From: Pseudomonadota bacterium
GTDB lineage: Bacteria; Pseudomonadota; Alphaproteobacteria; Rhizobiales; Beijerinckiaceae
DNA: 5,524 bases
Direction of reading: 5' to 3'
Assembly: GCA_021812505.1 (NCBI GenBank)
Contig: JAKANG010000139.1
Coordinates: 1 to 5,524, forward strand
The position numbers and the translations under genes were made by a program. Shown here piece by piece: positions 1 through 5,155 of this stretch. Each line of letters begins with the position of its first letter. Position 1 is the stretch's first letter. The notes beneath the pieces were generated by a model. The model worked only from the letters and a program-made list of their open reading frames with translations. It did not search any database and was not told where the DNA came from.

Positions 1-559
1 AGGCGGTCAGCTCGCCGGTCTTGTAATCGACGTAGAAATGGCCCTGGCCGGGGCCGTCGATGCCATAGGCCCAGTGCAGGCCGGTGTTGAACCATTGCGG
101 CGAGTTCGGCGCGGCGATCTGGCGCGCCAGCATGAAGCGCATTTCATCAAGGAAAGCCTGGGCGTCGGCTTCCGTGTCGAAATAGCCGCCCTTCCAGCCC
201 CAATAGGTCCAGGCGCCGGCGAGGCGGTCGAAGACCTGCCTGGCGGAGGTCTCGCCGACGATGCGCTCCTTTTCGGGCAGGAGGCCGAGCGCGTCTTCGT
301 CGGGGATCGAGCGCCACAGGAAGGAGGGGACCGAATTTTCCTCGACGCGCTTCAGCCGCGCGGGCACGCCGGCCTTGCGGAAATATTTCTGCGCCAGCAC
401 GTCGCAGGCGACCTGGCTCCAGGCGGCGGGGACTTCGATGCCGGTCTGGGCGAACACGGTCGAGCCGTCGGGATTGCGGATCTCGCTCTTGGTCTCCCGG
501 AATTCGATCGCCTGGTAGGGAGATTGTCCCGCTCTGGTGTAGTGCCGCTCGATCCGCAT
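1..559 (-). CDS. nrdJ: Vitamin B12-dependent class II ribonucleotide reductase, N-terminal part (runs off the window)
   Basis: Reduces ribonucleotides to deoxyribonucleotides in the cytoplasm using adenosylcobalamin as radical source, so it works with or without oxygen. Reading the minus strand from the ATG at 559 gives 186 open codons with no stop. The protein opens MRIERHYTRAGQSPY and contains SEIRNPDG (about 26-33), VPAAWSQVACDVLAQKYFRK (about 44-63), FDRLAGAWTYWGWKGGYF (about 110-127) and APNSPQWFNTGLHWAYGIDG (about 149-168). These are the hallmark blocks of alphaproteobacterial NrdJ as I remember them; PNSPQWFN begins the catalytic barrel. The family has roughly 1,200 residues, so the active-site cysteines and C-terminal zinc region lie outside. 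A GGGGG run five bases before the ATG supports this start. It follows lrgAB on the same strand after about 455 bases, so it probably has its own promoter. Family identity is very secure; whether the rest is intact cannot be seen. Confidence 0.95.
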   Translation of the reverse strand, partial: MRIERHYTRAGQSPYQAIEFRETKSEIRNPDGSTVFAQTGIEVPAAWSQVACDVLAQKYFRKAGVPARLKRVEENSVPSFLWRSIPDEDALGLLPEKERIVGETSARQVFDRLAGAWTYWGWKGGYFDTEADAQAFLDEMRFMLARQIAAPNSPQWFNTGLHWAYGIDGPGQGHFYVDYKTGELTA

Positions 560-806
560 TCTTGCCCCCGCTGTGCCAGGTCCCGACGATTTGCGTGTCC
601 GGGCGCCGCTCCCAAGGCATCGTGGTCCGCGCGACAGGCAGGCGCGCCGCATGCGTCGGCGGGCGGAGCGAAAGGCTCCAGCCGGGCCGGACGAACGCGA
701 CAAGCACACGCCAGATTGTGAAAGCTGCGCAGGACCGCGATTGGAAACGCTCGCGTCCGTCACTGTCCCGGCGATTCGTCGATTCTCGCGCTCTTCAAGG
801 AATTGG

Positions 807-822
807 GGATCGGAACCGATCC
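807..822. repeat. Perfect 7-bp inverted repeat in the nrdJ leader region
   Basis: GGATCGG and CCGATCC face each other across two bases (GGATCGGAACCGATCC). It could be a dyad operator or, in the nrdJ transcript, a short hairpin about 250 nt upstream of the start codon. It is not followed by a T run, so a terminator is unlikely. Confidence 0.5.
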
Positions 823-864
823 TTGCAACCTCGAGGTCGTTGGCGGCGACGCCGGGATGATCAA

Positions 865-893
865 AGCTAAGGCCAGCTTACCGATCTCGTCAA
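865..893 (-). promoter_or_regulatory. Candidate nrdJ promoter
   Basis: On the minus strand TTGACG (893-888, five of six to the sigma70 -35 consensus) is followed after 17 bases by TTAGCT (870-865), a poor -10; TAGCTT one base further on is slightly better. Transcription would start near 858 and give an nrdJ leader of about 300 nt. The -35 overlaps the NrdR-like box at 888-903, which is the arrangement expected for repression. The weak -10 keeps this tentative. Confidence 0.3.
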
Positions 894-903
894 GATATTG
901 TGT
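888..903. promoter_or_regulatory. NrdR-box-like site upstream of nrdJ
   Basis: Read on the minus strand this is ACACAATATCTTGACG. Against the NrdR box consensus (acaCwAtATaTwGtgt) it agrees at 12 of 16 positions, with nine of ten in the central core. NrdR is the ATP/dATP-sensing repressor of ribonucleotide reductase genes and normally binds two boxes on the same helix face. A weaker copy sharing GATATTG lies at 928-943, exactly 40 bases away, close to four helical turns. The position upstream of nrdJ suits the role; the large distance to the start codon (about 330 bases) and the poor second copy count against it. Confidence 0.3.
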
Positions 904-1014
904 CGAATTTTATACGTGACACTAGAAATTGAGGATATTGGGGGAAAATCCGGCCGGCCTTAAGAAAGTTTTTGCAATTCCGTGCGTGTTGTCGCAGCCA
1001 TGAAAAAGCCTTGG

Positions 1015-1749
1015 TTACAAGCCGAGGAACGGTCGCAGGATCGGTAGAATCACGCTGGTGAAGGCGCCGTTGAGGCCCATGCCAATTCCGGCGAAGGCGC
1101 CCGCCGTCGAATCGATATGGAAGGCGCGGGCGGCGCCGATGCCGTGCGAGGCGAGGCCCGCGGCCATGCCCACCGCCGCCGGGTCCTTGATTCGCAGCAG
1201 GCGCATCAAAGGCGAGAGGATGATCGCGCCGAAGACGCCGGTCGCGATGACCAGCGCGGCGGTCAGGAAGGGCGCGCCGCCGAGCTTTTCGGCAAGGCCC
1301 ATGGCGATGGGCGACGTCACGGATTTCGGGGCGATCGAGGCCGTGATCTCGGGCGAGGCGCCGAGCGCCCGGGCAATGACGACCGCGCTGACGATGGCGA
1401 CCACCGAGCCGACGCCGAGCGAGGCGACGATGGGTAGGGCGGTCGCCCGCACCCGCTCGAAATTGCGGTAGAGCGGCACGGCCAGGGCGACGGTCGCCGG
1501 GCCGAGCAGGAAATGGATGAATTGCGCGCCGGCGAAATAGGTCTCGTAGCTCGTTCCCGTGAGTTTCAGCGCCAGAATGATGAACAGCGCCGCCAGCGCC
1601 ACGAGATTGACCGCCGGATGGCGGTTGAAGGCGATCGAAATGCGGTCGGCGACGACATAGGCGACGAGCGTCAGGGTCAGCCACGACAAGGGATTGGCGG
1701 CGAGATAGACCCAGGCTTCCGCATGGGGCGCGAGCAGGGAGGGGAGCAT
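1015..1749 (-). CDS. lrgB: LrgB family membrane protein
   Basis: Integral inner-membrane protein of the LrgB/CidB/YohK family, the partner of LrgA. The pair was first described as modulating murein hydrolase activity and lysis. Related pairs carry small organic acids (pyruvate in Bacillus PftAB, glycolate/glycerate in plant PLGG1), so a transport role is also likely. The 244 residues fit the family (about 230-245) and are hydrophobic almost throughout. Recognisable blocks are LGPATVALAVPLY (82-94), PKSVTSPIAMG (141-151), GLASHGIGAARA (198-209) and GAFAGIGMGLNG (217-228). The ATG at 1749 lies four bases after the lrgA stop; its ribosome site is weak, so translation is probably coupled to lrgA. 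In a serine-cycle or photorespiring bacterium a glycolate/glycerate exporter would make sense, but nothing here fixes the substrate. Confidence 0.93.
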   Translation of the reverse strand: MLPSLLAPHAEAWVYLAANPLSWLTLTLVAYVVADRISIAFNRHPAVNLVALAALFIILALKLTGTSYETYFAGAQFIHFLLGPATVALAVPLYRNFERVRATALPIVASLGVGSVVAIVSAVVIARALGASPEITASIAPKSVTSPIAMGLAEKLGGAPFLTAALVIATGVFGAIILSPLMRLLRIKDPAAVGMAAGLASHGIGAARAFHIDSTAGAFAGIGMGLNGAFTSVILPILRPFLGL

Positions 1750-1753
1750 GGCG

Positions 1754-2125
1754 TCAGGCGTTCGTTTCGGCCGGCGCGCGGCGCGACAGCAGGTGGAAGG
1801 TAAGGGCGGTCGCCGCCTGGGCGAGGACGGTCGAGATGGCGATGGCGAGAATCAAGGTCAGGGCGTTGGCCTCGAGCACGTCGAGATAGCGCATCAACCC
1901 GACCGAGGCCGGCACGAAGAGCAGGGAGAGATGGCCGAGCAGGCCGTCGGCGGCGCCGCCGAGCTGAGCCGGCACGGCGTTCTTGCCCTGGCCGCCGCGC
2001 AGGACGAGAGCGACGAAGAGCAGGAACATGCCGAGCACCGGGCCGGGCACGGGCAAGGCGAAAGCGCGGACGACGAACTCGCCCAGCAATTGGCAGGCGA
2101 AAATGGCGGCGAAGGCAGGGATCAT
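1754..2125 (-). CDS. lrgA: CidA/LrgA family holin-like membrane protein
   Basis: Small membrane protein of 123 residues, the usual size for CidA/LrgA, thought to form oligomers with holin-like or transporter-subunit behaviour together with LrgB. About four membrane segments are visible (about 2-24, 28-43, 61-80 and 87-111). Family marks are CQLLGE (11-16), LPVPGPVLGMFLLF (24-37) and LSLLFVPASVGLM (66-78). I chose the ATG at 2125 because GGAGGA stands five bases upstream and the protein then begins directly with the first membrane segment; a TTG at 2203 in the same frame would add 26 arginine/proline-rich residues not seen in the family. It is the first gene of an operon with lrgB, with a putative promoter just upstream. 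No LytSR- or LysR-type regulator gene is adjacent within the window. Confidence 0.92.
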   Translation of the reverse strand: MIPAFAAIFACQLLGEFVVRAFALPVPGPVLGMFLLFVALVLRGGQGKNAVPAQLGGAADGLLGHLSLLFVPASVGLMRYLDVLEANALTLILAIAISTVLAQAATALTFHLLSRRAPAETNA

Positions 2126-2130
2126 GACGC

Positions 2131-2136
2131 TCCTCC
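2131..2136 (-). promoter_or_regulatory. Strong ribosome binding site of lrgA
   Basis: The minus strand reads GGAGGA, then five bases, then ATG (2125). It is the best Shine-Dalgarno match in the window and decides the lrgA start against the upstream TTG. Confidence 0.8.
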
Positions 2137-2174
2137 GGTGGGGCGGCCTCTCGGTGGGGCTGCGCGCGGCGGGA

Positions 2175-2203
2175 CTTTTAGGGCCTGTCTCACAGTAGAA
2201 CAA
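2175..2203 (-). promoter_or_regulatory. Candidate lrgAB promoter
   Basis: On the minus strand TTGTTC (2203-2198) and TAAAAG (2180-2175) are separated by 17 bases, close to the sigma70 pattern. Transcription would begin near 2168 and leave a leader of about 43 nt before the lrgA ATG. Its -35 lies back to back with that of the rightward promoter, eight bases apart. Confidence 0.45.
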
Positions 2204-2211
2204 GGAACAAC

Positions 2212-2240
2212 TGGACAGAAGGACCGGACGCGGCCATAGT
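2212..2240 (+). promoter_or_regulatory. Candidate promoter of the NDUFA12-DUF2155 unit
   Basis: TGGACA (2212-2217, five of six to TTGACA) and CATAGT (2235-2240, four of six to TATAAT) are spaced by 17 bases. A start near 2247 gives a leader of about 39 nt to the ATG at 2286. Together with the leftward promoter it forms a compact divergent control region that a single bound regulator could affect. Confidence 0.45.
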
Positions 2241-2285
2241 CCGCCGCGACTTCAGATCGGCCGCATGAAACGGGATTCAAGCGCG

Positions 2286-2693
2286 ATGAAATGGCTCGTC
2301 CAACTCTTCACCTGGTGGAATGAACAGACGCTCAGCACGCGGCTTTACACCCACCTCTATGGCGAGCGCGTCGGCGAGGATCAGTTCGGCAATGTCTATT
2401 ACCGCTATCGCGACGGCAAGATCGATCCGGCGCTCGGCTTCAACCGCCGCTGGGTGATCTTCAAGGGCCAGAGCGAAGGCTCGAAGGTGCCTCCCGGCTG
2501 GTACGGCTGGCTCCACCACATGACCGACGAATTGCCCTCGCAGACGGATTACAAGCCGCGCGAGTGGGAAAAGCCCTATATTCCCAACCAGACCGGCACG
2601 CCGAACGCCTGGCGCCCGCAGGGCTCGACCCTGGCCGCGGGCGTGCGGCCGCAAGCCACCGGCGATTACCAGGCCTGGTCGCCCGAAGCGTGA
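2286..2693 (+). CDS. NADH:ubiquinone oxidoreductase accessory subunit, NDUFA12 family
   Basis: Bacterial homologue of mitochondrial complex I subunit NDUFA12 (B17.2), a supernumerary subunit found in alphaproteobacterial complex I on the cytoplasmic/matrix arm, helping assembly or stability rather than catalysis. The 135 residues match family size. Conserved blocks are LFTWWNEQTLSTRLYT (7-22), GERVGEDQFGNVYY (26-39), DPALGFNRRWVIF (47-59), VPPGWYGWLHH (68-78), PREWEKPYIPNQTGTPNAWRP (91-111, where family members are nearly invariant) and GSTLAAG.RP.ATGDYQAW (113-131). An ATG at 2265 in frame would add seven residues (MKRDSSA) that homologues lack; neither start has a clear ribosome site, so I prefer 2286 by homology. 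It is encoded away from any nuo operon in view, as is usual, and is followed after 47 bases by the DUF2155 gene, probably co-transcribed. Confidence 0.93.
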   Translation: MKWLVQLFTWWNEQTLSTRLYTHLYGERVGEDQFGNVYYRYRDGKIDPALGFNRRWVIFKGQSEGSKVPPGWYGWLHHMTDELPSQTDYKPREWEKPYIPNQTGTPNAWRPQGSTLAAGVRPQATGDYQAWSPEA

Positions 2694-2740
2694 ATCGACC
2701 GTCGCGGTTGGCGGCGCGCCCGATGCGCGGAGGCCGGAAT

Positions 2741-3697
2741 TTGAATCGGAAAATGCGGTTTCGCGGAGCTTTCGCTTTGGCGCTCGGCGTGGCCTGGACT
2801 TTTGCCGGCGCGGGCGTCCGCGCCGACGAGATCCACAACCCGACCGCGGTTTTCGCCGGCCTCGACAAGATCACCGGGCGCATCACGAGGTTCGACGTCG
2901 CCATCGACGAGACCGTGCAATTCGGCACGCTGCAGATCACGCCGCGCGTCTGCCTGACCCGGCCGCAGACCGAAACGCCCCTGACCGAAGGCTTTGTCGA
3001 GGTCGACGACATCGACGCCGCCAAGACGGCGAAGCGGATCTTTTCCGGCTGGATGTTCGCCGCGAGCCCCGGCCTCCATGGCGTCGAGCACCCGGTCTAT
3101 GACGTCTGGCTGAAGGATTGCGTCGGCGGCAAGGACGTCACGCCCTCGCCCGTCAACGCCCAGGCCGACACGAGCAAAGCGCCGCCGCCCAACGCCACGC
3201 CGGCGCCCAAGCCCGGAACGCCGGCGCAGAAGCCGCGCCGCACGATCGAGCCGCAGGAGCCGGTCGAGCCGACGATGGAAAATCTGCCGCCGACCAATCC
3301 CGACGACGCCTTGCCGCCGGATACGGCGCCGCCGGCCAATCTGGACGACGGCCTCGGCCCGCCGGTCGAGGTCGGCCCGCCGCCGGGCGCCCGGCCGCCG
3401 GCGATGCGCGGCGCGGAGCCTGTTCCCTCCGACGACGGTTTCGGCCCGCCGGTCGAGGTTGGTCCGCCGCCGGGCGCTTCGGGCCGCGCCGAGCCCGGCG
3501 CGCCGAGCGGGGCGCCCAATGCGGCGGCGCCCAATGGCGCGGCGCCGAAGCCGGCGAAGCCGAAGCGCAAGCCGCCGGCCGACCCCAATGCGCCGCTGCC
3601 TCCGGGGGATATTCCGCAGTCCGCGCCGCAGCCGCGCCAGCAGCAGCCCTCGGGCGGCCCGCAGGACCTGATCAAGAATCTGCCGTTCTTCCACTGA
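2741..3697 (+). CDS. DUF2155 domain protein, exported, with proline/alanine-rich tail
   Basis: A 318-residue secreted protein of unknown function typical of alphaproteobacteria. An N-terminal signal peptide is clear: basic MNRKMRFRG, hydrophobic AFALALGVAWTFAGAG, and cleavage expected after V-R-A at about 28. The DUF2155 domain follows (about 32-128): HNPTAVFAGLDKITGR, ITPRVCLTRPQTETP, FVEVDD and FSGWMFAASPGLHGVEHPVYDVW, with two cysteines, C71 and C127, that could form a disulfide in the periplasm. Residues from about 140 to the end are low-complexity Pro/Ala/Gly-rich with a 16-residue motif present twice. The start is uncertain. TTG at 2741 has GGAGG seven bases upstream and is chosen; ATG at 2723 lacks a ribosome site and ATG at 2753 leaves a shorter n-region. 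Conserved order NDUFA12-DUF2155-aat hints at an envelope or respiratory-assembly role, but this is inference. Confidence 0.85.
   Translation: MNRKMRFRGAFALALGVAWTFAGAGVRADEIHNPTAVFAGLDKITGRITRFDVAIDETVQFGTLQITPRVCLTRPQTETPLTEGFVEVDDIDAAKTAKRIFSGWMFAASPGLHGVEHPVYDVWLKDCVGGKDVTPSPVNAQADTSKAPPPNATPAPKPGTPAQKPRRTIEPQEPVEPTMENLPPTNPDDALPPDTAPPANLDDGLGPPVEVGPPPGARPPAMRGAEPVPSDDGFGPPVEVGPPPGASGRAEPGAPSGAPNAAAPNGAAPKPAKPKRKPPADPNAPLPPGDIPQSAPQPRQQQPSGGPQDLIKNLPFFH
3344..3478 (+). repeat. Two copies of a 16-codon repeat in the DUF2155 protein tail
   Basis: Codons 202-217 (3344-3391) encode DDGLGPPVEVGPPPGA and codons 231-246 (3431-3478) encode DDGFGPPVEVGPPPGA, one residue different, with starts 87 bases apart. 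Several differences between the copies are synonymous, so the peptide seems to be kept and not merely freshly duplicated DNA. Confidence 0.85.
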
Positions 3698-3703
3698 GAG
3701 CGT

Positions 3704-3735
3704 TTCCGCGGGGTCGCCGCGCGCGATCCGCGGAA
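3704..3735. terminator. Possible bidirectional terminator between convergent genes
   Basis: TTCCGCGG (3704-3711) and CCGCGGAA (3728-3735) form an 8-bp perfect stem around a 16-base GC-rich loop, placed in the 53 bases between the DUF2155 stop and the aat stop. The position is right for a shared terminator, but no real T tract follows on either strand, so termination is not assured. Confidence 0.35.
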
Positions 3736-3750
3736 TTCGTGTGCGCCCGC

Positions 3751-4422
3751 TCAGGCGCCTGTTCGCGCGAGGCGCAGGACCTCATCGGCCGGCGCCTGCG
3801 GATCGAGGGCGTGAAAATCCCCGCGCAGGTCAAGCGCCGCATCGAGGCGCCGCCTGTAATCGGCGCGGGAAATCTCGATTGCGCCGAGGCTCGCGAGATG
3901 CGGCGTGATGAACTGGGCGTCGAGCAGGGAAAAGCCGCCGCGCCGCAGCCGCGCGACCAGATGAACAAGGCAGACCTTCGAGGCGTCGGTGGCGCGGTGG
4001 AACATGCTTTCACCGAAAAAGGCGCCGCCGAGCGCGAGGCCGTAAAGCCCTCCGACCAGCTCGCCGTCGCGCCAGGCCTCGACGGTGTGGACGAAGCCCA
4101 TCTCGAACAATTGGCGGAAGAGGGCGGCGATGGTCTCGTTGATCCAGGTCTTTTCCCGGCCGGGACGGCTTTCCGCACAGCCCGCGAGCACGGCGTCGAA
4201 GTCGTGATCGACCCGGATTTCGAATTTTTCCGCGCGGATCGTCTTGGCGAGGCTTTTCGGGATGTTCAGGCTTTCGAGCGGAAATATGCCGCGCTCGCGC
4301 GGGTCGAACCAATGCAGATATTCGGCCTCGGCGTCCTCGGCCATCGGGAACAGGCCGGCGGCATAGGCGCGCAGCAGGATCTGCGGCGTGATCGGCGGGG
4401 GCTTGGGCGGCGGGGCGGACAT
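3751..4422 (-). CDS. aat: Leucyl/phenylalanyl-tRNA--protein transferase
   Basis: Transfers Leu or Phe from aminoacyl-tRNA to the N-terminus of proteins beginning with Arg or Lys, making N-degrons recognised by ClpS and degraded by ClpAP in the cytoplasm. The 223 residues equal the usual family size. Visible family blocks are LLRAYAAGLFPMAE (16-29), HWFDPRERGIFPLE (37-50), DFDAVLAGCA (74-83), TWIN (92-95), GFVHTVEAWRDGELVGGLYG (109-128), LGGAFFGESMFHRATDASKV (131-150) and LLDAQFITPHLASLGAIEISR (166-186). The ATG at 4422 is chosen because the frame upstream runs into unrelated pseudogene sequence; its ribosome site is weak, and a GC-rich hairpin ends ten bases before it. It converges on the DUF2155 gene. 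In Rhizobiales aat commonly lies near accBC, from memory; here its upstream neighbour is a ppk2 relic instead. Confidence 0.95.
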   Translation of the reverse strand: MSAPPPKPPPITPQILLRAYAAGLFPMAEDAEAEYLHWFDPRERGIFPLESLNIPKSLAKTIRAEKFEIRVDHDFDAVLAGCAESRPGREKTWINETIAALFRQLFEMGFVHTVEAWRDGELVGGLYGLALGGAFFGESMFHRATDASKVCLVHLVARLRRGGFSLLDAQFITPHLASLGAIEISRADYRRRLDAALDLRGDFHALDPQAPADEVLRLARTGA

Positions 4423-4432
4423 GATGCATTGT

Positions 4433-4450
4433 CGCCGCCGAACGGCGGCG
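4433..4450 (-). other. GC-rich hairpin just upstream of the aat start
   Basis: CGCCGCCG and CGGCGGCG are perfect complements separated by two bases, giving a realistic seven-pair stem with a four-base loop in the mRNA. It ends ten bases from the ATG, where a Shine-Dalgarno sequence would lie, and none is visible. It could slow translation of aat or mark the end of ppk2-derived transcripts; no T run follows. Confidence 0.4.
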
Positions 4451-4499
4451 GGACAAGCCCGATCGCGGCGGCGCGCGCGCGACGAGTCTTCGCTGCGGC

Positions 4500-4818
4500 T
4501 CAATATTTTCGAGGGACGTCCATTTCCGCCGCGATCGGTTCGCGGTTGTAGTCGGGGTTGCGGGCGCGCTTCTTGTCGTTGGCCTCGACAACCCGCCAGG
4601 GCGCCTCGGCAATATGCGTGCGCTCCAGCATGTCCTCCTTGGCCTTGGCATAGGCTTCCCAGCGGACGCGCAATTGCAGGTCCATCGGACTGCGCTTCCA
4701 TTGCTTGAGCGGATCGTGGATGGGCATCAGGAAGCGGAAATGCTGCTCCAGCGAAGCCCATGACCTGGTCGACGCCGGCGCGGCTGTACCAGGACCGGTC
4801 GAGCAGGACGATTTCGCC
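4500..4818 (-). pseudogene. Degraded polyphosphate kinase 2 (PPK2) gene
   Basis: PPK2 enzymes move phosphate between polyphosphate and nucleoside di- or monophosphates and have about 260-300 residues. Here only pieces remain. From 4818 one frame encodes GEIVLLDRSWYSRAGVDQVMGF, the family's Walker-B-like block (DRSWYNRAG...VMGF). At about 4752 the reading frame changes, and LEQHFRFLMPIHDPLKQW begins, which aligns without gaps to the EEQ..RF..RI.DPLKQW block. The roughly 40 residues normally between these blocks are missing. The sequence continues KRSPMDLQLRVRW, APWRVVEANDKKRAR, then jumps at about 4560 to NPDYNREPIAAEMDVPRKY, apparently a genuine C-terminal tail after a second loss, and ends at a stop at 4500-4502. 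The N-terminal half with the Walker A loop is absent. A sequencing error cannot explain losses at three places, so this is a true relic. Family assignment is from memory of conserved blocks. Confidence 0.87.
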
Positions 4819-4854
4819 GCCTTGCCGATTTTTCCCGCCGCGGATCGTGCATGA

Positions 4855-4883
4855 TTGAACTATTGTCGAGGCGCCATTATGCT
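4855..4883 (+). promoter_or_regulatory. Candidate promoter of the 64-aa gene
   Basis: TTGAAC (4855-4860) and TATGCT (4878-4883) stand 17 bases apart, each four of six to the sigma70 consensus. Transcription would start near 4890 and give a leader of about 65 nt before the ATG at 4955. The -10 and start point overlap the PhaR-like palindrome at 4881-4893, the usual layout for repression. Confidence 0.4.
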
Positions 4884-4893
4884 GCATTGCAGC
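4881..4893. promoter_or_regulatory. PhaR-type operator (CTGC-N3-GCAG)
   Basis: GCTGCATTGCAGC is a perfect 13-base palindrome and contains CTGCATTGCAG, an exact instance of CTGC-N3-GCAG. That is the pattern reported for PhaR, the alphaproteobacterial repressor that is released by polyhydroxyalkanoate and controls phasin genes. It overlaps the start region of a candidate promoter facing the 64-aa gene. PhaR itself is not in the window, so control by it is inferred. Confidence 0.45.
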
Positions 4894-4954
4894 GCGCCAG
4901 TCGCGCATGGCGCGTCGTCCGCGAGGCGGCCGCGCAGGGGCCACGGATCGCATC

Positions 4955-5149
4955 ATGACCATCACTCTCGAACAAGCCATCGAAATCCACGCGAAGGCGC
5001 TGCGTTATCGCCATGGCCTGAAAGCGCCACGCATGGCCCGGGAGAAGGCGGCGCAACTGGGTTCGATCGGCGACCGCGAGGGACTCGCCGTCTGGATCAA
5101 GGTCGCCGAAGCCGCCGAGGCGCTTCCGGCCGAGACGCTCTCGCATTGA
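4955..5149 (+). CDS. Small 64-residue hypothetical protein
   Basis: Function not recognised. The protein is soluble, mostly helical in appearance and lacks cysteines, a signal peptide or membrane segments. It begins MTITLEQAIEIHAKALRYRHG and has a pattern HG..AP..AREKA..L...GD.EG..VW.KVAEAAEAL (20-57). I have an impression of similar short alphaproteobacterial proteins with an AI..HA...RHG opening and a GD.EG..VW.K block, distantly like DUF6961, but cannot verify it. The ATG at 4955 is preferred over one at 4907, which would add 16 arginine-rich residues; GGAT seven bases upstream is a modest ribosome site. Codon use has the same strong G/C third-position bias as neighbouring genes, supporting a real gene. 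It lies between two phosphate-related relics, and a PhaR-like operator overlaps its putative promoter. A pit relic begins seven bases after its stop, in the same frame. Confidence 0.72.
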   Translation: MTITLEQAIEIHAKALRYRHGLKAPRMAREKAAQLGSIGDREGLAVWIKVAEAAEALPAETLSH

Positions 5150-5155
5150 TTTGAC

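Larger units (their letters stand above)
560..1014. other. Long intergenic region between lrgB and nrdJ
   Basis: No convincing gene is seen in these 455 bases; frames on both strands give arginine-rich, shadow-like peptides. The half near lrgB (about 890-990) is clearly richer in A+T than its surroundings and looks like a promoter or terminator zone. The half near nrdJ is GC-rich and would be a leader of about 300 bases if transcription starts near 858. It contains a small hairpin, GGAGC-GAAAG-GCTCC at 665-679, and a stronger inverted repeat at 807-822. A complete cobalamin riboswitch is not recognisable. One plus-strand stretch (about 773-916) reads like a protein fragment and may be a gene relic. 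Confidence 0.6.

Noticed and set aside
572..587. B12-box-like string on the minus strand (GTCGGGACCTGGCACA) just before nrdJ
   Set aside because: It resembles the 3' B12 box only with a two-base gap. The other conserved parts of a cobalamin riboswitch were not found upstream, and a riboswitch repressing a B12-dependent enzyme would be contrary to the usual logic.
38..721. 227-codon plus-strand open frame and 186-codon minus-strand frame over the nrdJ region
   Set aside because: Both are shadows of nrdJ, which reads cleanly in another minus-strand frame with all family blocks.
812..844. GGAAC followed by CGTT as an EcfG general-stress promoter
   Set aside because: The spacing is about 21 bases rather than the 16-17 needed.
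944..962. GGCCGGCC palindrome as an lrgAB terminator
   Set aside because: The palindrome has no room for a loop and the following run on the minus strand is too short and interrupted.
2666..3694. 342-codon minus-strand open frame opposite the DUF2155 gene
   Set aside because: It is an arginine-rich antisense reading of a GC-rich gene with no recognisable domain or start signal.
3118..4551. 477-codon plus-strand open frame
   Set aside because: It runs antisense through aat and through the DUF2155 gene in another frame, and is composed of arginine/alanine-rich shadow sequence. Both underlying genes are well supported.
4500..4727. 75-residue open frame as an independent small gene
   Set aside because: Its sequence is the C-terminal part of PPK2 (DPLKQW, SPMD, APW, DKKRAR) without the catalytic half, so it belongs to the pseudogene.
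3751..4980. aat read as a 409-residue protein with an N-terminal extension
   Set aside because: The extra 186 codons cross the ppk2 relic and only by chance share the aat frame. Aat proteins have about 220 residues.
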